Shown: positions 51,386-61,546, numbered from the stretch's first letter. The stretch is DNA of 64,000 bases from Streptomyces akebiae (GCF_019599145.1 NZ_CP080647.1:3224001-3288000); one strand, 5' to 3'. Notes: a model not told the origin generated them from the letters alone. Numbers and translations: made by a program.

Positions 51386-54300
51386 GTGCGGGGCTACGAA
51401 CGCCAGGAGCGAGAGCCGGCGGCTGACGTCGACCACCTCTCTCGGTTCGAGGCCGAGATGGAGCGGCTGAAGACCGAGCGGGAAAAGGCGATCCAGCACG
51501 CCGAGGACCTCGGCTACCAGGTCGAGGTGCTGCGCGCCAAGCTGCACGAGGCGCGCCGCACCCTCATGTCCCGGCCCGCCTACGACAGCGGCGGCGACCT
51601 CGGCTACCAGGCCGAGCAGATGCTCCGCCAGGCCCAGATGCAGGCCGACCAGCTGCGCGCGGACGCCGAGCGGGAGCTGAGTCAGGCCCGGGCGCAGACG
51701 CAGCGGATCCTCCAGGAGCACGCCGAGCAGGCCGCGCGCCTCCAGGCGGAGCTGCACCAGGAGGCGGTCACCCGCCGCCAGCAGCTCGACCAGGAGCTGT
51801 CGGAGCGCCGCCAGACGGTCGAGTCGCACGTCAACGAGAACGTGGCCTGGGCCGAGCAGCTGCGCGCCCGCAGCGAGTCCCAGGCCCGTCGGCTCGTCGA
51901 CGAGTCGCGCGCCGAGGCCGAGCAGGCGCTGGCCGCCGCGCGCGCCGAGGCCGAGCGGCTCGCCACCGAGGCCCGTCAGCGGCTCCAGAGCGACTCGGAA
52001 GCCGCCCGCAGCGAGGCAGACCAGATCCTGCGCCGGGCCCGCGCCGAGGCCGAGCGGCTGCTGAACGCGGCGTCCACCCAGGCCCAGGAGGCCACCGAGC
52101 ACGCCGAGCAGCTGCGGTCCAGCTCCGCCACCGAGTCGGACTCCGCCCGCCGCCAGGCCTCCGAGCTGAGCCGGGCGGCCGAGCAGCGCATGGCGGAGGC
52201 CGAGGCGGCGCTGCGCGAGGCGCGCGCCGAGGCCGAGAAGCTGGTCACGGAGGCGAAGGAGAACGCGGCCAAGGCCGTCACCGCCGCCGAGTCGACCAAC
52301 GAACAGCGCACCCGTACGGCCAAGGAGCAGGTCGCCCGGCTGGTCACCGAGGCCACGAAGGAGGCCGAGGCCACCAAGGCGGCCGCCGAGGAAGCCGTCG
52401 CCGACGCCAGGGCCGAGGCCGAGAAGATCGTCGCCGAGGCCGCCGAGAAGGCCCGCTCGATCACCGCGGAGGAGTCCGCCTCCCAGCTCGCCAAGACGGC
52501 CAAGACCGCCGAGGACGTGCTGAACAAGGCGTCCGAGGAAGCCCGGAAGACCACCAAGGCCGCAGCCGAGGAGGCCGAGCGCATCCGCTCCGAGGCGGAG
52601 GCCGAGGCGGACCGGCTGCGCGCCGAGGCCCACGACCTCGCCGAACAGCTCAAGGGCACGGCGAAGGACGACACCAAGGAGTACCGCGCCAAGACCGTCG
52701 AGCTGCAGGAGGAGGCGCGCCGGCTGCGCGGCGAGGCCGAACAGCTGCGCTCCGACGCGGTCGCCGAGGGCGAGCGGATCCGCTCCGAGGCCCGGCGGGA
52801 GGCCGTCCAGCAGATCGAGGAGGCGGCCAAGACCGCCGAGGAGCTGCTCGCCAAGGCCCGGACGGACGCCGACGAGCTGCGGCAGACCGCCACCACGGAC
52901 AGCGAGAAGGTCCGCACCGAGGCCATCGAACGCGCTTCGACGCTGCGCCGCCAGGCCGAGGAGACGCTGGAGCGCACCCGCAAGGAGGCCGAGCGGCACC
53001 GCGCCGAGGCCGAGGAGCAGTCCGAGGAGCTGAAGGCCGAGGCCGAGCGCGCCGCCCGTGAGCTGCGCGAGGAGACCGAGCGCGGCGTCGAGGCCCGCAA
53101 GGTGGAGGCGGCCGAGGAGCTGACCCGGCTGCAGAGCGAGGCCGAGGCCCGGCTGGCCTCCGCCGAGGAGGCACTCGCCGACGCCCGCGCCGAGGCCGAG
53201 CGGATCCGCCGCGAGGCCGGCGAGGAGAGCGACCGGCTGCGCACCGAGGCCGCCGAACGCATCCGTACGCTGCAGGCACAGGCCGAGGCCGAGGCCGAGC
53301 GGCTGCGCGACGAGGCCGCGTCCGACGCGTCCGCGTCCCGCGCCGAGGGCGAGGCCATCGCCGTACGGCTGCGGTCGGAGGCCGCGGCCGAGGCGGAGCG
53401 GCTGAAGTCCGAGGCGCAGGACACCGCCGACCGGGTACGGGCGGAGGCGCAGGCCGCGGCCGAGCGGCTGGCCACGGAGGCCTCTCAGGCGCTGGCCGCC
53501 GCGCAGGAGGAGGCCGCCCGGCGCCGCCGCGAGGCCGAGGAACTCCTCGGCGCGGCCCGGCAGGAGGCCGACCAGGAGCGGCTGCGGGCGCGCGAGCAGA
53601 GCGAGGAGCTGCTGGCCTCGGCGCGCAAGCGCGTCGAGGAGGCCCAGGCCGAGGCCGTACGGCTGGTCGAGGAGGCCGAGCGGCGCGCCGGCGAGATGGT
53701 GTCGGCGGCCGAGCAGCACGCGCAGCAGGTGCGGGACTCCGTCGCCGGGCTGCACGAGCAGGCCCAGGAGGAGATCGCCGGGCTGCGCAACACGGCCGAG
53801 CACGTGGCGGACCGGATGCGCCGCGAGGCCGAGGAGGAGTCGGACCGGGTCCGCGCCGACGCCTACGCGGAGCGGGAGCGGGCCACCGAGGACGCCAACC
53901 GGGTGCGCCGCGAGGCCCGGGAGGAGTCGGAGGCCGCCAAGTCGCTCGCCGAGCGGACGGTCGCGGAGGCGATCGCCGAGGCGGAGCGGGTGCGTTCGGA
54001 CGCGTCCGAGCACGCCCAGCGGGCGCGTACGGAGGCTTCGGACACCGTCGCGCGGGCCGACCAGGACGCCTCGCGCACCCGCGCGGAGGCCCGCGACGAC
54101 GCCAACCGCATCCGTTCGGACGCGGCGACCCAGGCCGACACCCTGATCACCGAGGTGACGGCCGAGGCGGAGCGTCTGACCCGGGAGACCAACGAGGAGG
54201 CCGAGCGGGTACGGGCCGAGTCCGTCGCCAAGGCCGACCGGCTCATCGGCGAGGCCACCGACGAGGCCGAGCGGCTGCGGGCCGAGGCCGCCGAGACGGT

Positions 54301-55237
54301 GGGCTCCGCGCAGCAGCACGCCGAGCGGGTACGGGCCGACGCCGAGCGGGCGCGGGCCCAGGCGGAGGCGGAGGCCGACCGGCTCATGGCGCACGCCCGC
54401 GAGGAGGCCGACAACACCCTCGACCAGGCCCGCAAGGACGCCAACAAGCGGCGTTCCGAGGCCGCCGAGCAGGTCGACAAGCTCATCTCGGAGACGGCTG
54501 CCGAGGCCGACAAGCTGCTCACCGAGGCGCAGACGCAGGCGCTGCAGACCACCGCGGACGCCGAGGGGCAGGCCGACTCCATGGTCGGCGCGGCCCGCAA
54601 GGAGGCCGAGCGGCTGGTCGCGGAGGCGACCGTCGAGGGCAACTCCACGGTGGAGAAGGCCCGTACCGACGCCGACGAGCTGCTCGTCGGCGCGCGCCGG
54701 GACGCGACCGCCATAAGGGAGCGGGCCGAGGAACTGCGCGACCGCATCACGGCCGAGATCGAGGCACTGCACACGCGGGCCCGCCGTGAGGCCGCCGAGA
54801 CGATGAAATCCACCGGTGACCGCTGTGACGCGCTCATCAAGGCGGCCGAGGAGCAGTTGGAGAAGGCGACGGCGAAGGCCAAGGAGATCGTTTCCGAGGC
54901 GAACTCCGAGGCGGGCAAGGTGCGTATCGCCGCGGTGAAGAAGGCCGAGGGCCTTCTGAAGGAGGCCGAGCAGAAGAAGTCCACGCTCGTCCGTGAGGCC
55001 GAGGAGCTGAAGGCCGAGGCGATCCGCGAGGCCCGCCGCACGGTCGAGGAGGGCAAGCGCGAGCTGGAGGTGCTGGTCCGCCGCCGCGAGGACATCAATG
55101 CGGAGATCTCCCGTGTCCAGGACGTCCTGGTCGCGTTGGAGTCTTTTGAGGCCCCGTCGAGCGGCAAGGACGGTGGAGTCAAGACGGGTGCCGCGGCGGG
55201 TGCGACTCGTTCGGGTGGCAAGTCGTCAGACGGCTAG
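51386..55237 (+). CDS. scy: Scy, polarisome coiled-coil scaffold protein
   Basis: GTG 51386 follows GGATGGGA; the product is 1283 aa, close to S. coelicolor Scy (about 1326 aa as I recall). After a short DivIVA-like coiled start (FEAEMERLKTEREKAIQHA), nearly the whole protein is an uninterrupted coiled coil of EAERLRxEA, RAEAEKL and related units with a long-period (hendecad) register. Scy organises the hyphal-tip polarisome with DivIVA and FilP. The DNA is internally repetitive (GCCGAGGCCGAGCGG), giving long antisense frames. filP follows. Confidence 0.95.
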   Translation: MRGYERQEREPAADVDHLSRFEAEMERLKTEREKAIQHAEDLGYQVEVLRAKLHEARRTLMSRPAYDSGGDLGYQAEQMLRQAQMQADQLRADAERELSQARAQTQRILQEHAEQAARLQAELHQEAVTRRQQLDQELSERRQTVESHVNENVAWAEQLRARSESQARRLVDESRAEAEQALAAARAEAERLATEARQRLQSDSEAARSEADQILRRARAEAERLLNAASTQAQEATEHAEQLRSSSATESDSARRQASELSRAAEQRMAEAEAALREARAEAEKLVTEAKENAAKAVTAAESTNEQRTRTAKEQVARLVTEATKEAEATKAAAEEAVADARAEAEKIVAEAAEKARSITAEESASQLAKTAKTAEDVLNKASEEARKTTKAAAEEAERIRSEAEAEADRLRAEAHDLAEQLKGTAKDDTKEYRAKTVELQEEARRLRGEAEQLRSDAVAEGERIRSEARREAVQQIEEAAKTAEELLAKARTDADELRQTATTDSEKVRTEAIERASTLRRQAEETLERTRKEAERHRAEAEEQSEELKAEAERAARELREETERGVEARKVEAAEELTRLQSEAEARLASAEEALADARAEAERIRREAGEESDRLRTEAAERIRTLQAQAEAEAERLRDEAASDASASRAEGEAIAVRLRSEAAAEAERLKSEAQDTADRVRAEAQAAAERLATEASQALAAAQEEAARRRREAEELLGAARQEADQERLRAREQSEELLASARKRVEEAQAEAVRLVEEAERRAGEMVSAAEQHAQQVRDSVAGLHEQAQEEIAGLRNTAEHVADRMRREAEEESDRVRADAYAERERATEDANRVRREAREESEAAKSLAERTVAEAIAEAERVRSDASEHAQRARTEASDTVARADQDASRTRAEARDDANRIRSDAATQADTLITEVTAEAERLTRETNEEAERVRAESVAKADRLIGEATDEAERLRAEAAETVGSAQQHAERVRADAERARAQAEAEADRLMAHAREEADNTLDQARKDANKRRSEAAEQVDKLISETAAEADKLLTEAQTQALQTTADAEGQADSMVGAARKEAERLVAEATVEGNSTVEKARTDADELLVGARRDATAIRERAEELRDRITAEIEALHTRARREAAETMKSTGDRCDALIKAAEEQLEKATAKAKEIVSEANSEAGKVRIAAVKKAEGLLKEAEQKKSTLVREAEELKAEAIREARRTVEEGKRELEVLVRRREDINAEISRVQDVLVALESFEAPSSGKDGGVKTGAAAGATRSGGKSSDG

Positions 55238-55416
55238 CGGTGCCGGGGTGTTGCGGGTATCTTCCCGCCCCGCCCTGGTACTACAGACACCAATTTGTGC
55301 TCGTTCTGTGCTTGCCATCTGTGCTTTCAGGCCTTTACGCAAAGTTTCTGGCAAGTATTCCGATGGTCGGCCACTCAAAAGGGGTGTCATTCTCCAGATC
55401 AAACGTGCATCTGCTC

Positions 55417-55444
55417 GATGACACGCCGCTTCGCCCCCTAGGAT
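55417..55444 (+). promoter_or_regulatory. filP: Candidate filP promoter
   Basis: GATGAC (55417-55422) and TAGGAT (55439-55444) are 16 bp apart; predicted leader about 35 nt with an AGGAA ribosome-binding site. The 247-bp scy-filP gap is unusually AT-rich for the window and also has repeats of TCTGTGCTT at about 55300-55330. Confidence 0.4.
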
Positions 55445-55484
55445 TCCACCTATCACCTCACCGGTCTCATTCGACAGGAACCCC

Positions 55485-56423
55485 ATGAGCGACACTTCCC
55501 CCTACGGCTTCGAGCTTGTGCGGCGTGGATACGACCGCGCTCAGGTGGACGAACGTATCTCCAAGCTCGTCTCCGACCGTGACTCCGCTCTCGCCCGCAT
55601 CACCGCTCTGGAGAAGCGCATCGAGGAACTCCACCTCGAGACGCAGAACGCCCAGGCGGCGGTGACCGACGCCGAGCCGTCCTACGCCGGTCTCGGCGCG
55701 CGCGTCGAGAAGATCCTCCGCCTCGCCGAGGAGGAGGCGAAGGACCTGCGCGAGGAGGCCCGCCGCGCCGCCGAGCAGCACCGTGAGCTCGCCGAGTCGG
55801 CGGCCCAGCAGGTGCGCAACGACGCGGAGTCCTTCTCCGCGGAGCGCAAGGCCAAGGCGGAGGACGAGGGCGTCCGGATCGTCGAGAAGGCCAAGAGCGA
55901 CGCTTCGCAGCTGCGTGCCGAGGCGCAGAAGGACGCGCAGTCCAAGCGCGAGGAGGCGGACGCCCTCTTCGAGGAGACCCGTGCGAAGGCCGCGCAGGCC
56001 GCCGCCGACTTCGAGACGAACCTCGCCAAGCGTCGCGAGCAGTCCGAGCGGGACCTCGCGTCGCGTCAGCAGAAGGCCGAGAAGCGCCTCGCGGAGATCG
56101 AGCACCGCGCGGAGCAGCTCCGCCTGGAGGCCGAGAAGCTGCGCACCGACGCCGAGCGCCGTGCCCGCCAGACGGTGGAGACCGCGCAGCGTCAGGCCGA
56201 GGACATCGTCGCGGACGCGAACGCCAAGGCCGACCGGATCCGTTCGGAATCCGAGCGCGAGCTGGCGGCGCTCACCAACCGCCGCGACTCGATCAACGCC
56301 CAGCTGACGAACGTGCGCGAGATGCTGGCGACCCTCACGGGTGCGGCGGTCGCCGCCGCGAGCACGCCGGTCACCGACGACGAGCCGATCTCCCGCGGGG
56401 TCCCGGCCCAGCAGTCCCGGTAA
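55485..56423 (+). CDS. filP: FilP, intermediate-filament-like coiled-coil protein
   Basis: The 312-aa protein starts with a DivIVA-like segment (PYGFELVRRGYDRAQVDERI), then a long coiled-coil rod (about 30-290; AAEQHRELAESAAQQVRND, EHRAEQLRLEAEKLRTDAER). It is about the length of S. coelicolor FilP. It forms cytoskeletal meshworks at hyphal tips and interacts with DivIVA and Scy. A hairpin terminator follows at 56461-56493. Confidence 0.95.
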   Translation: MSDTSPYGFELVRRGYDRAQVDERISKLVSDRDSALARITALEKRIEELHLETQNAQAAVTDAEPSYAGLGARVEKILRLAEEEAKDLREEARRAAEQHRELAESAAQQVRNDAESFSAERKAKAEDEGVRIVEKAKSDASQLRAEAQKDAQSKREEADALFEETRAKAAQAAADFETNLAKRREQSERDLASRQQKAEKRLAEIEHRAEQLRLEAEKLRTDAERRARQTVETAQRQAEDIVADANAKADRIRSESERELAALTNRRDSINAQLTNVREMLATLTGAAVAAASTPVTDDEPISRGVPAQQSR

Positions 56424-56460
56424 CACCGTCTCCTGCCGGCCACACCGGACGAGGCACCTG

Positions 56461-56493
56461 GGCCCGCGTCTCCCCTCCGGGGGGGCGCGGGCC
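56461..56493 (+). terminator. Hairpin terminator after filP
   Basis: Arms GGCCCGCG and CGCGGGCC with an inner CCCC/GGGG stem; no T-tract. Confidence 0.7.
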
Positions 56494-56903
56494 TTCGGCA
56501 TCCGGGGGGCCATGGCCGCCCCATCTCACCACCTCCTGCACGGCCCCCGGCCCTGCGGCACGTGGGGCATCCGCCGGGCCGCGCCCATCGCCCGCCCGGC
56601 CTGTCCCCGGCCCGTCTGTCCCCGCCCCAGCTGCGGACCGGCCCTCCCGCGCAGGCCGCCTCCGCCGTGCCACTCACCGGGGCAGACCACTACCCCGCCG
56701 CACCACTCTCCGAGCCGACCCGTCTGTGTCGCTGCCCCACAACCTGAGCCGCCTGTGTCCCGTCGGCCTCAGCCTGAGCCGTCCCTTCCCCGCTCCCCCC
56801 AACCCGGCCGGTTGCGTCCCCGCGTTCTTCGCGCTCCTTTCTGGGGCCGTGACAAGGCGGTACTCCGGTGGCAGGCCCCCGGCCCCCGTTCTAGCGTGGC
56901 CGC
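56494..56903. other. About 410-bp intergenic region between filP and the first ABC ATPase gene
   Basis: Pro/Ser/Arg-rich translations in all frames with no coding bias; no gene supported. At the right end TAGCGT (56892-56897) is 6 nt before the ATG and probably serves a leaderless transcript. Confidence 0.6.
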
Positions 56904-57872
56904 ATGATCGAGCTCGACGGGCTGACCAAGCGGTACGGCGAGAAAGTCGCGGTGAACAACCTGACCTTCGCCGTGCGGCCCGGGATCGTCACCGGTTTTC
57001 TCGGACCCAACGGAGCCGGAAAATCGACGACGATGCGCATGATCCTGGGGCTGGACCGTCCGACGGCGGGAGACGTCCGGATCGACGGCACGCACTACGA
57101 CCGGCTGAGGGACCCGCTGACGTACATCGGCGCGCTGCTGGACGCCAAGGCCATGCACGGCGGCCGCAGCGCCTTCAACCACCTGCTGTGCCTCGCGCAG
57201 AGCAACGGGATCCCCCGGGCCCGGGTGCACGAGGTGCTGGACACGGTCGGACTGACGTCGGTCGCGAGGAAGAAGGCGAAGGGGTTCTCGCTCGGCATGG
57301 GGCAGCGGCTCGGCATCGCCGGCGCGCTGCTCGGCGACCCACGGATCCTGATGTTCGACGAGCCCGTCAACGGCCTCGACCCCGAGGGCATCCACTGGAT
57401 CCGGAACCTGATGAAGTCCCTCGCGGCGCAGGGCCGGACCGTGTTCGTGTCGTCGCATCTGATGAGCGAGATGGCGCTGACCGCGGACCACCTCGTGGTG
57501 ATCGGACAGGGGCGGCTCCTCGCCGACACCTCGATGGCACAGTTCATCCAGCGGAACTCACGGTCGTACGTACGGATCCGCACCCCCCAGCGGGAACAAC
57601 TGCTCGACGTGCTGAACGCGGTCGGTGTGATGGTCGTGGAGACGGGCGACGGGGCGCTGGAGGTGGACGGCGGGAAACCGGAGCAGATCGGCGAGCTGGC
57701 CGCCCAGCACCAGCTCGTGCTGCACGAGCTGAGCCCCCGACAGGCTTCGCTGGAGGAGGCGTTCATGCGGCTGACCGCCGAGTCGGTGGAGTACCACGCG
57801 CACGACGGCACCCCGGTGGCGAGCCCGCCCACCGCCCCCGCCTGGGGCGTCGGCTGGAAGCGGGAGGGCTGA
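56904..57872 (+). CDS. ABC transporter ATP-binding protein (pair 1)
   Basis: The 322-aa protein has Walker A GPNGAGKSTTMRM, the signature FSLGMGQRLGIA and Walker B ILMFDEPVNGLDPEG, and a C-terminal region typical of exporter ATPases with separate permease. ATG 56904 seems leaderless. It energises the permease gene 2 bp downstream. It is 60-70% similar by eye to the ATPase at 58816, suggesting tandem duplication. Confidence 0.92.
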   Translation: MIELDGLTKRYGEKVAVNNLTFAVRPGIVTGFLGPNGAGKSTTMRMILGLDRPTAGDVRIDGTHYDRLRDPLTYIGALLDAKAMHGGRSAFNHLLCLAQSNGIPRARVHEVLDTVGLTSVARKKAKGFSLGMGQRLGIAGALLGDPRILMFDEPVNGLDPEGIHWIRNLMKSLAAQGRTVFVSSHLMSEMALTADHLVVIGQGRLLADTSMAQFIQRNSRSYVRIRTPQREQLLDVLNAVGVMVVETGDGALEVDGGKPEQIGELAAQHQLVLHELSPRQASLEEAFMRLTAESVEYHAHDGTPVASPPTAPAWGVGWKREG

Positions 57873-57874
57873 CG

Positions 57875-58645
57875 GTGACCACGGCCCAGGTCGTCCGCTC
57901 GGAGTGGACCAAGATCCGTTCGGTGGCTTCCACGGTGTGGACGCTGTCGCTGGCCGGGATCGTCACGATCGCGCTCGGCGTGCTGATCTCCCTGCTGTCG
58001 AAGCACGAGTTCGACAATCTGAGCCGCGACGACCGGCTCTCGTTCGACCCGACCTTCATCAGCTTCGCGGGAATGACGCTCGGGCAGCTGGCGATGATCG
58101 TGTTCGGGGTGCTGGTGGTGTCGAACGAGTACAGCACCGGCATGATCCGGACCTCGCTGGCCGCCGTGCCCCAGCGCGGCACCTTTCTCTTCAGCAAGAT
58201 CGCGGTGGCCACCGCCCTCTCCTTCGCCGTGGGACTCGCGACCAGCTTCGTCACGTTCTTCCTCGGACAGGCGATGCTCGGCTCGCACCGGGCCGAGATC
58301 GGCGATCCGGGCGTCCTGCGCGCGGTCTTCGGCGGTGGGCTCTACATGACCCTGATCGCGATGTTCTCGATGGGCGTCGCGGCGATGCTGCGCAGCCCGA
58401 TGCTGTCGCTCGGCATCCTGATGCCGTTCTTCTTCCTGATCTCCAACATCCTGGGCAACGTCGGCGCCACCGAGAAGGTCGGCCGCTACCTCCCCGACCA
58501 GGCCGGCAGCAAGATCATGCAGGTGGTCACCCCGGTCGACGACGACACACCGTACGGACCGTGGGGCGGCCTCGCCATCATGGCGCTGTGGGTGGCGGCG
58601 GCCCTGCTCGGCGGGTTTCTGACGCTGAAGCGGCGCGACGCGTGA
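57875..58645 (+). CDS. ABC transporter permease (pair 1)
   Basis: The 256-aa protein (GTG 57875) has six hydrophobic segments of the ABC-2 type, beginning VVRSEWTKIRSVASTVWTLS and including EYSTGMIRTSLAAVPQRG. It exports an unknown compound (lipid, peptide or drug) with the upstream ATPase. The conserved E-W-T-K-I-R/K start is shared with the pair 2 permease. Confidence 0.9.
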   Translation: MTTAQVVRSEWTKIRSVASTVWTLSLAGIVTIALGVLISLLSKHEFDNLSRDDRLSFDPTFISFAGMTLGQLAMIVFGVLVVSNEYSTGMIRTSLAAVPQRGTFLFSKIAVATALSFAVGLATSFVTFFLGQAMLGSHRAEIGDPGVLRAVFGGGLYMTLIAMFSMGVAAMLRSPMLSLGILMPFFFLISNILGNVGATEKVGRYLPDQAGSKIMQVVTPVDDDTPYGPWGGLAIMALWVAAALLGGFLTLKRRDA

Positions 58646-58815
58646 GCGGGGGTTTGACCAGCGATTACGTACATGCCAAAACAACCGGCCCGTGACCTGC
58701 GCGGTTTTACTTCCTCTTGGGCGGAACCGTCAGCGCCCCGATAAGCTCCTAATCCTTACGGGGGCGTGTGCCCCGACGTCCTGAGACGTCCTGAACCGTT
58801 CGATGGGTGCGGAGC

Positions 58816-60084
58816 ATGATCGAGGCAGTCGGCCTGACGAAGCGCTATGGCGCCAAGACGGCCGTGTACAACCTTTCCTTCCAGGTGCGGCCGGGGGCCG
58901 TCACCGGCTTCCTGGGCCCCAACGGCTCGGGCAAGTCGACGACGATGCGCATGATCCTCGGCCTGGACAATCCCACCTCCGGGCAGGTGACGATCGGCGG
59001 CTATCCGTACCGCAAGCTGCCGAACGCGGCCCGTCAGGTCGGTGCGCTCCTCGACGCCAAGGCCGTGCACGGCGGCCGGCACGCCCGCAGCCACCTGCTG
59101 TCCCTGGCCCAGCTGTCGGGCATCCCGGCCCGCCGGGTGGACGAGGTGCTCGGTGTCGTCGGCCTCCAGGACGTCGCCAGGAAGCGTTCCAAGGGCTTCT
59201 CCCTCGGCATGGGCCAGCGGCTCGGCATCGCCGCCGCCCTGCTCGGCGACCCCCAGGTCCTGCTCTTCGACGAGCCGGTCAACGGCCTCGACCCCGAAGG
59301 CATCCTCTGGGTCCGCAACCTGATGAAGGCGCTCGCCGCCGAGGGCCGTACGGTCTTCGTCTCCTCGCACCTGATGAGCGAGATGGCGCTGACCGCCGAC
59401 CACCTCATCGTGATCGGGCGCGGGCAGTTGCTCTCCGACATGAGCATCAAGGACTTCATCTCGGCGAACTCCGCCGACTTCGCGCGCGTACGGACGCCGG
59501 ACACCGAGCCGCAGCAGCGCGAGAAGCTGACGGCGGCGCTGACCGAGGCGGGGGGCCAGGTGCTGCCCGAGCAGGACGGGGCACTGCGTGTCATGGGTCT
59601 GCCGCTCCCCCGGATCAGCGACCTCGCGCACGGCGCCGACGTACGGCTGTGGGAACTGTCGCCGCACCAGGCCTCGCTGGAGGAGGCGTACATGCGGATG
59701 ACGCAGGGCGCCGTCGACTACCGCTCGACGACCGACCAGAAGGCCGGTCTCCAGCAACCCCTGCCGCCCGGCGCACAGCCGCCGATGCCGGTGCCCGGGC
59801 AGGGCCAGCCGGGCTGGTACGCCCCGCCCGCACCGCAGCAGGGCGGCACGCCGTACGCGCCGCAGGGCCACCCCGCACCGCAGGGTCAGCCGCCGGCCGG
59901 TCCCTACGGCGCCCCGGCGCCCACAGCGCCCGCTCCGGCGCCCGCGCAGCCCCAGCCGAACCCGTACGCCCAGTCCGCGCCCCCGGCCGCGCCCCCGGCC
60001 CCCGCGGCTGCGCCGACCCCGTCCCCCGCACCCGCGGCCCCCGCGCCCGCCGCCGACCTGACGAAGTCCGAGGACGCCCGATGA
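58816..60084 (+). CDS. ABC transporter ATP-binding protein with Pro/Gln/Ala-rich tail (pair 2)
   Basis: ATG 58816 is preferred; GTG 58807 is possible. The 422-aa protein has Walker A GPNGSGKSTTMRM, signature FSLGMGQRLGIA and Walker B VLLFDEPVNGLDPEG. Residues about 310-422 are an intrinsically disordered Pro/Ala/Gln tail (QQGGTPYAPQGHPAPQGQPP) absent from pair 1. Its end overlaps the permease start by 4 bp. Confidence 0.9.
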   Translation: MIEAVGLTKRYGAKTAVYNLSFQVRPGAVTGFLGPNGSGKSTTMRMILGLDNPTSGQVTIGGYPYRKLPNAARQVGALLDAKAVHGGRHARSHLLSLAQLSGIPARRVDEVLGVVGLQDVARKRSKGFSLGMGQRLGIAAALLGDPQVLLFDEPVNGLDPEGILWVRNLMKALAAEGRTVFVSSHLMSEMALTADHLIVIGRGQLLSDMSIKDFISANSADFARVRTPDTEPQQREKLTAALTEAGGQVLPEQDGALRVMGLPLPRISDLAHGADVRLWELSPHQASLEEAYMRMTQGAVDYRSTTDQKAGLQQPLPPGAQPPMPVPGQGQPGWYAPPAPQQGGTPYAPQGHPAPQGQPPAGPYGAPAPTAPAPAPAQPQPNPYAQSAPPAAPPAPAAAPTPSPAPAAPAPAADLTKSEDAR

Positions 60085-60947
60085 GCACGCCCCAGCCGCC
60101 CCTCACCCAGCAGCCGCCCGCCCCCAACTGGCAGGGCGCGCCGGGCACTTCGTACACCTCGCCGATCCCGATCGTGCGCACCCACCTCGGGCACGCGATC
60201 TCCTCCGAGTGGACGAAGATCAAGTCGGTCCGCTCGACGGTGTGGACGCTGGGCGTCTTCGTCGTCCTGGTGATCGGCCTCGGCCTGCTCTTCGCCCTGA
60301 TCGCCGCCTCCACGGACATGAACCTGGAGGGCGAGTCCCCGCTGGGCCTCGGTCTGTTCGGGCTGATGATCGGCAGCGTCTGCATCATCACGCTCGGGGT
60401 GCTGACCACGGCCTCCGAGTACGGCACGGGCATGATCCGGACCACGATGACGGCCTGCCCGAGCCGCGGCCGGGTACTGCTCGCGAAGGCCATCGTGTTC
60501 TTCGCGCTCACCTTCACGGTCACCCTGGTCACCGCCGCGTTCGTCGGCTTCGCCCAGGTGGCGATCCTGGAGGACAACGGTGTGGTGAGCCCCGACGGCG
60601 AGGAGTGGTTCAAGGCCACCGTCGGCGTGAGCCTGTTCCTCGCGCTCTTCGGGCTGCTGTCGCTGCTGATGGGCTCGCTGATCCGGCACTCCGCCGGCGC
60701 GATCACCATCATGCTCGGCGTCTTCCTCGCGCCCCTGGTCATCGCGATCTTCATGTTCTCCGAGTCGCTGAAGGACGTGCAGGAGTTCCTGCTGGAGTAC
60801 TCGATCCCGAGCCAGCTCAGCGTCTTCTACGGTGCGGAGATCAGCCAGTCCGGCCCGTCGGGCTGGGATCCGCTGTGGATCATGCTCGCCCTGGTGGTCG
60901 CCGGGTTCGTCGGCGCGTACGCCCTGCTGGAGAAGCGGGACGTCTGA
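60081..60947 (+). CDS. ABC transporter permease (pair 2)
   Basis: The 288-aa protein (ATG 60081) has a Pro/Gln-rich cytoplasmic N-terminus (about 1-35) then SSEWTKIKSVRSTVWTLGVF and six membrane segments, with EYGTGMIRTTMTACPSRG matching pair 1. Both paired proteins carry proline-rich extensions on the cytosolic side, so they may interact or bind a common partner (inference). Confidence 0.9.
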   Translation: MSTPQPPLTQQPPAPNWQGAPGTSYTSPIPIVRTHLGHAISSEWTKIKSVRSTVWTLGVFVVLVIGLGLLFALIAASTDMNLEGESPLGLGLFGLMIGSVCIITLGVLTTASEYGTGMIRTTMTACPSRGRVLLAKAIVFFALTFTVTLVTAAFVGFAQVAILEDNGVVSPDGEEWFKATVGVSLFLALFGLLSLLMGSLIRHSAGAITIMLGVFLAPLVIAIFMFSESLKDVQEFLLEYSIPSQLSVFYGAEISQSGPSGWDPLWIMLALVVAGFVGAYALLEKRDV

Positions 60948-60977
60948 CCGAGGGCCACGACCGGAGTCCGCGAGGTG

Positions 60978-61325
60978 TCAGAACCTCGGCGCGTTACGGG
61001 ACCGCTGCACCCGGGAGGTGCGGCGGTCCTTCGCGTTCCAGCAGGCCTTGTGCCAGTGCCGGCGCTCGTCGACGCCCGAGTGCTCGGGCCAGGCGACGAC
61101 GTGCGGCACCCCGGAGGGGATCATCTGGTCACAGCCGGGGCAGCGGTAGGTCTTGCCGGCCGCGCTCGCGCCCGCCACATGGCGCACGCTCCACTCCTCG
61201 CCCCGCCACGGCTCGCTGGTCTGCCAGCCGCCGTACCGGTCCGAACGGTCCTCGTCCGCACTGCGGCCTGACGGACCCGGACCCGAGGAGCCATGGTCCT
61301 TGGGGCGGTTGCGACGCGGGGACAC
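60978..61325 (-). CDS. Small Cys/His zinc-finger-like protein
   Basis: GTG 61325 follows GAGG by 6 nt (GTG 61337 is alternative). The 115-aa protein has a disordered charged N-terminus and a C-terminal metal site: YRCPGCDQMI, HVVAWPEH and RRHWHKACW (CxxC and HxxxC). It is conserved in streptomycetes as I recall and sometimes called ATP/GTP-binding, but no P-loop is seen. Function unknown. Confidence 0.75.
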   Translation of the reverse strand: MSPRRNRPKDHGSSGPGPSGRSADEDRSDRYGGWQTSEPWRGEEWSVRHVAGASAAGKTYRCPGCDQMIPSGVPHVVAWPEHSGVDERRHWHKACWNAKDRRTSRVQRSRNAPRF

Positions 61326-61546
61326 GGGACACCTCACGGGGCTATACAGGGAGCAGGGTTGGCGTCCAGCCTACGCGGGCCCGGTGGGGGTATGCGTACG
61401 TCACCAATCCCCTCAGAACGCCCTCCGCCCGGCGCATTCTGCAGACAATCCGCAAATCTCGTCGCCAGGCCGTGTCTTCGGCACGTGTCACGGGGTTATG
61501 CCGGTGGGGGAGCTCCCGAGTCGGAGCCGAGGAAGCAGGAAGAGCG

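Noticed and set aside
51221..54772. 1183-codon minus-strand frame opposite scy
   Set aside because: Leu/Gly/Arg repeats produced by antisense of the coiled coil; no start signal, and Scy is a known protein.
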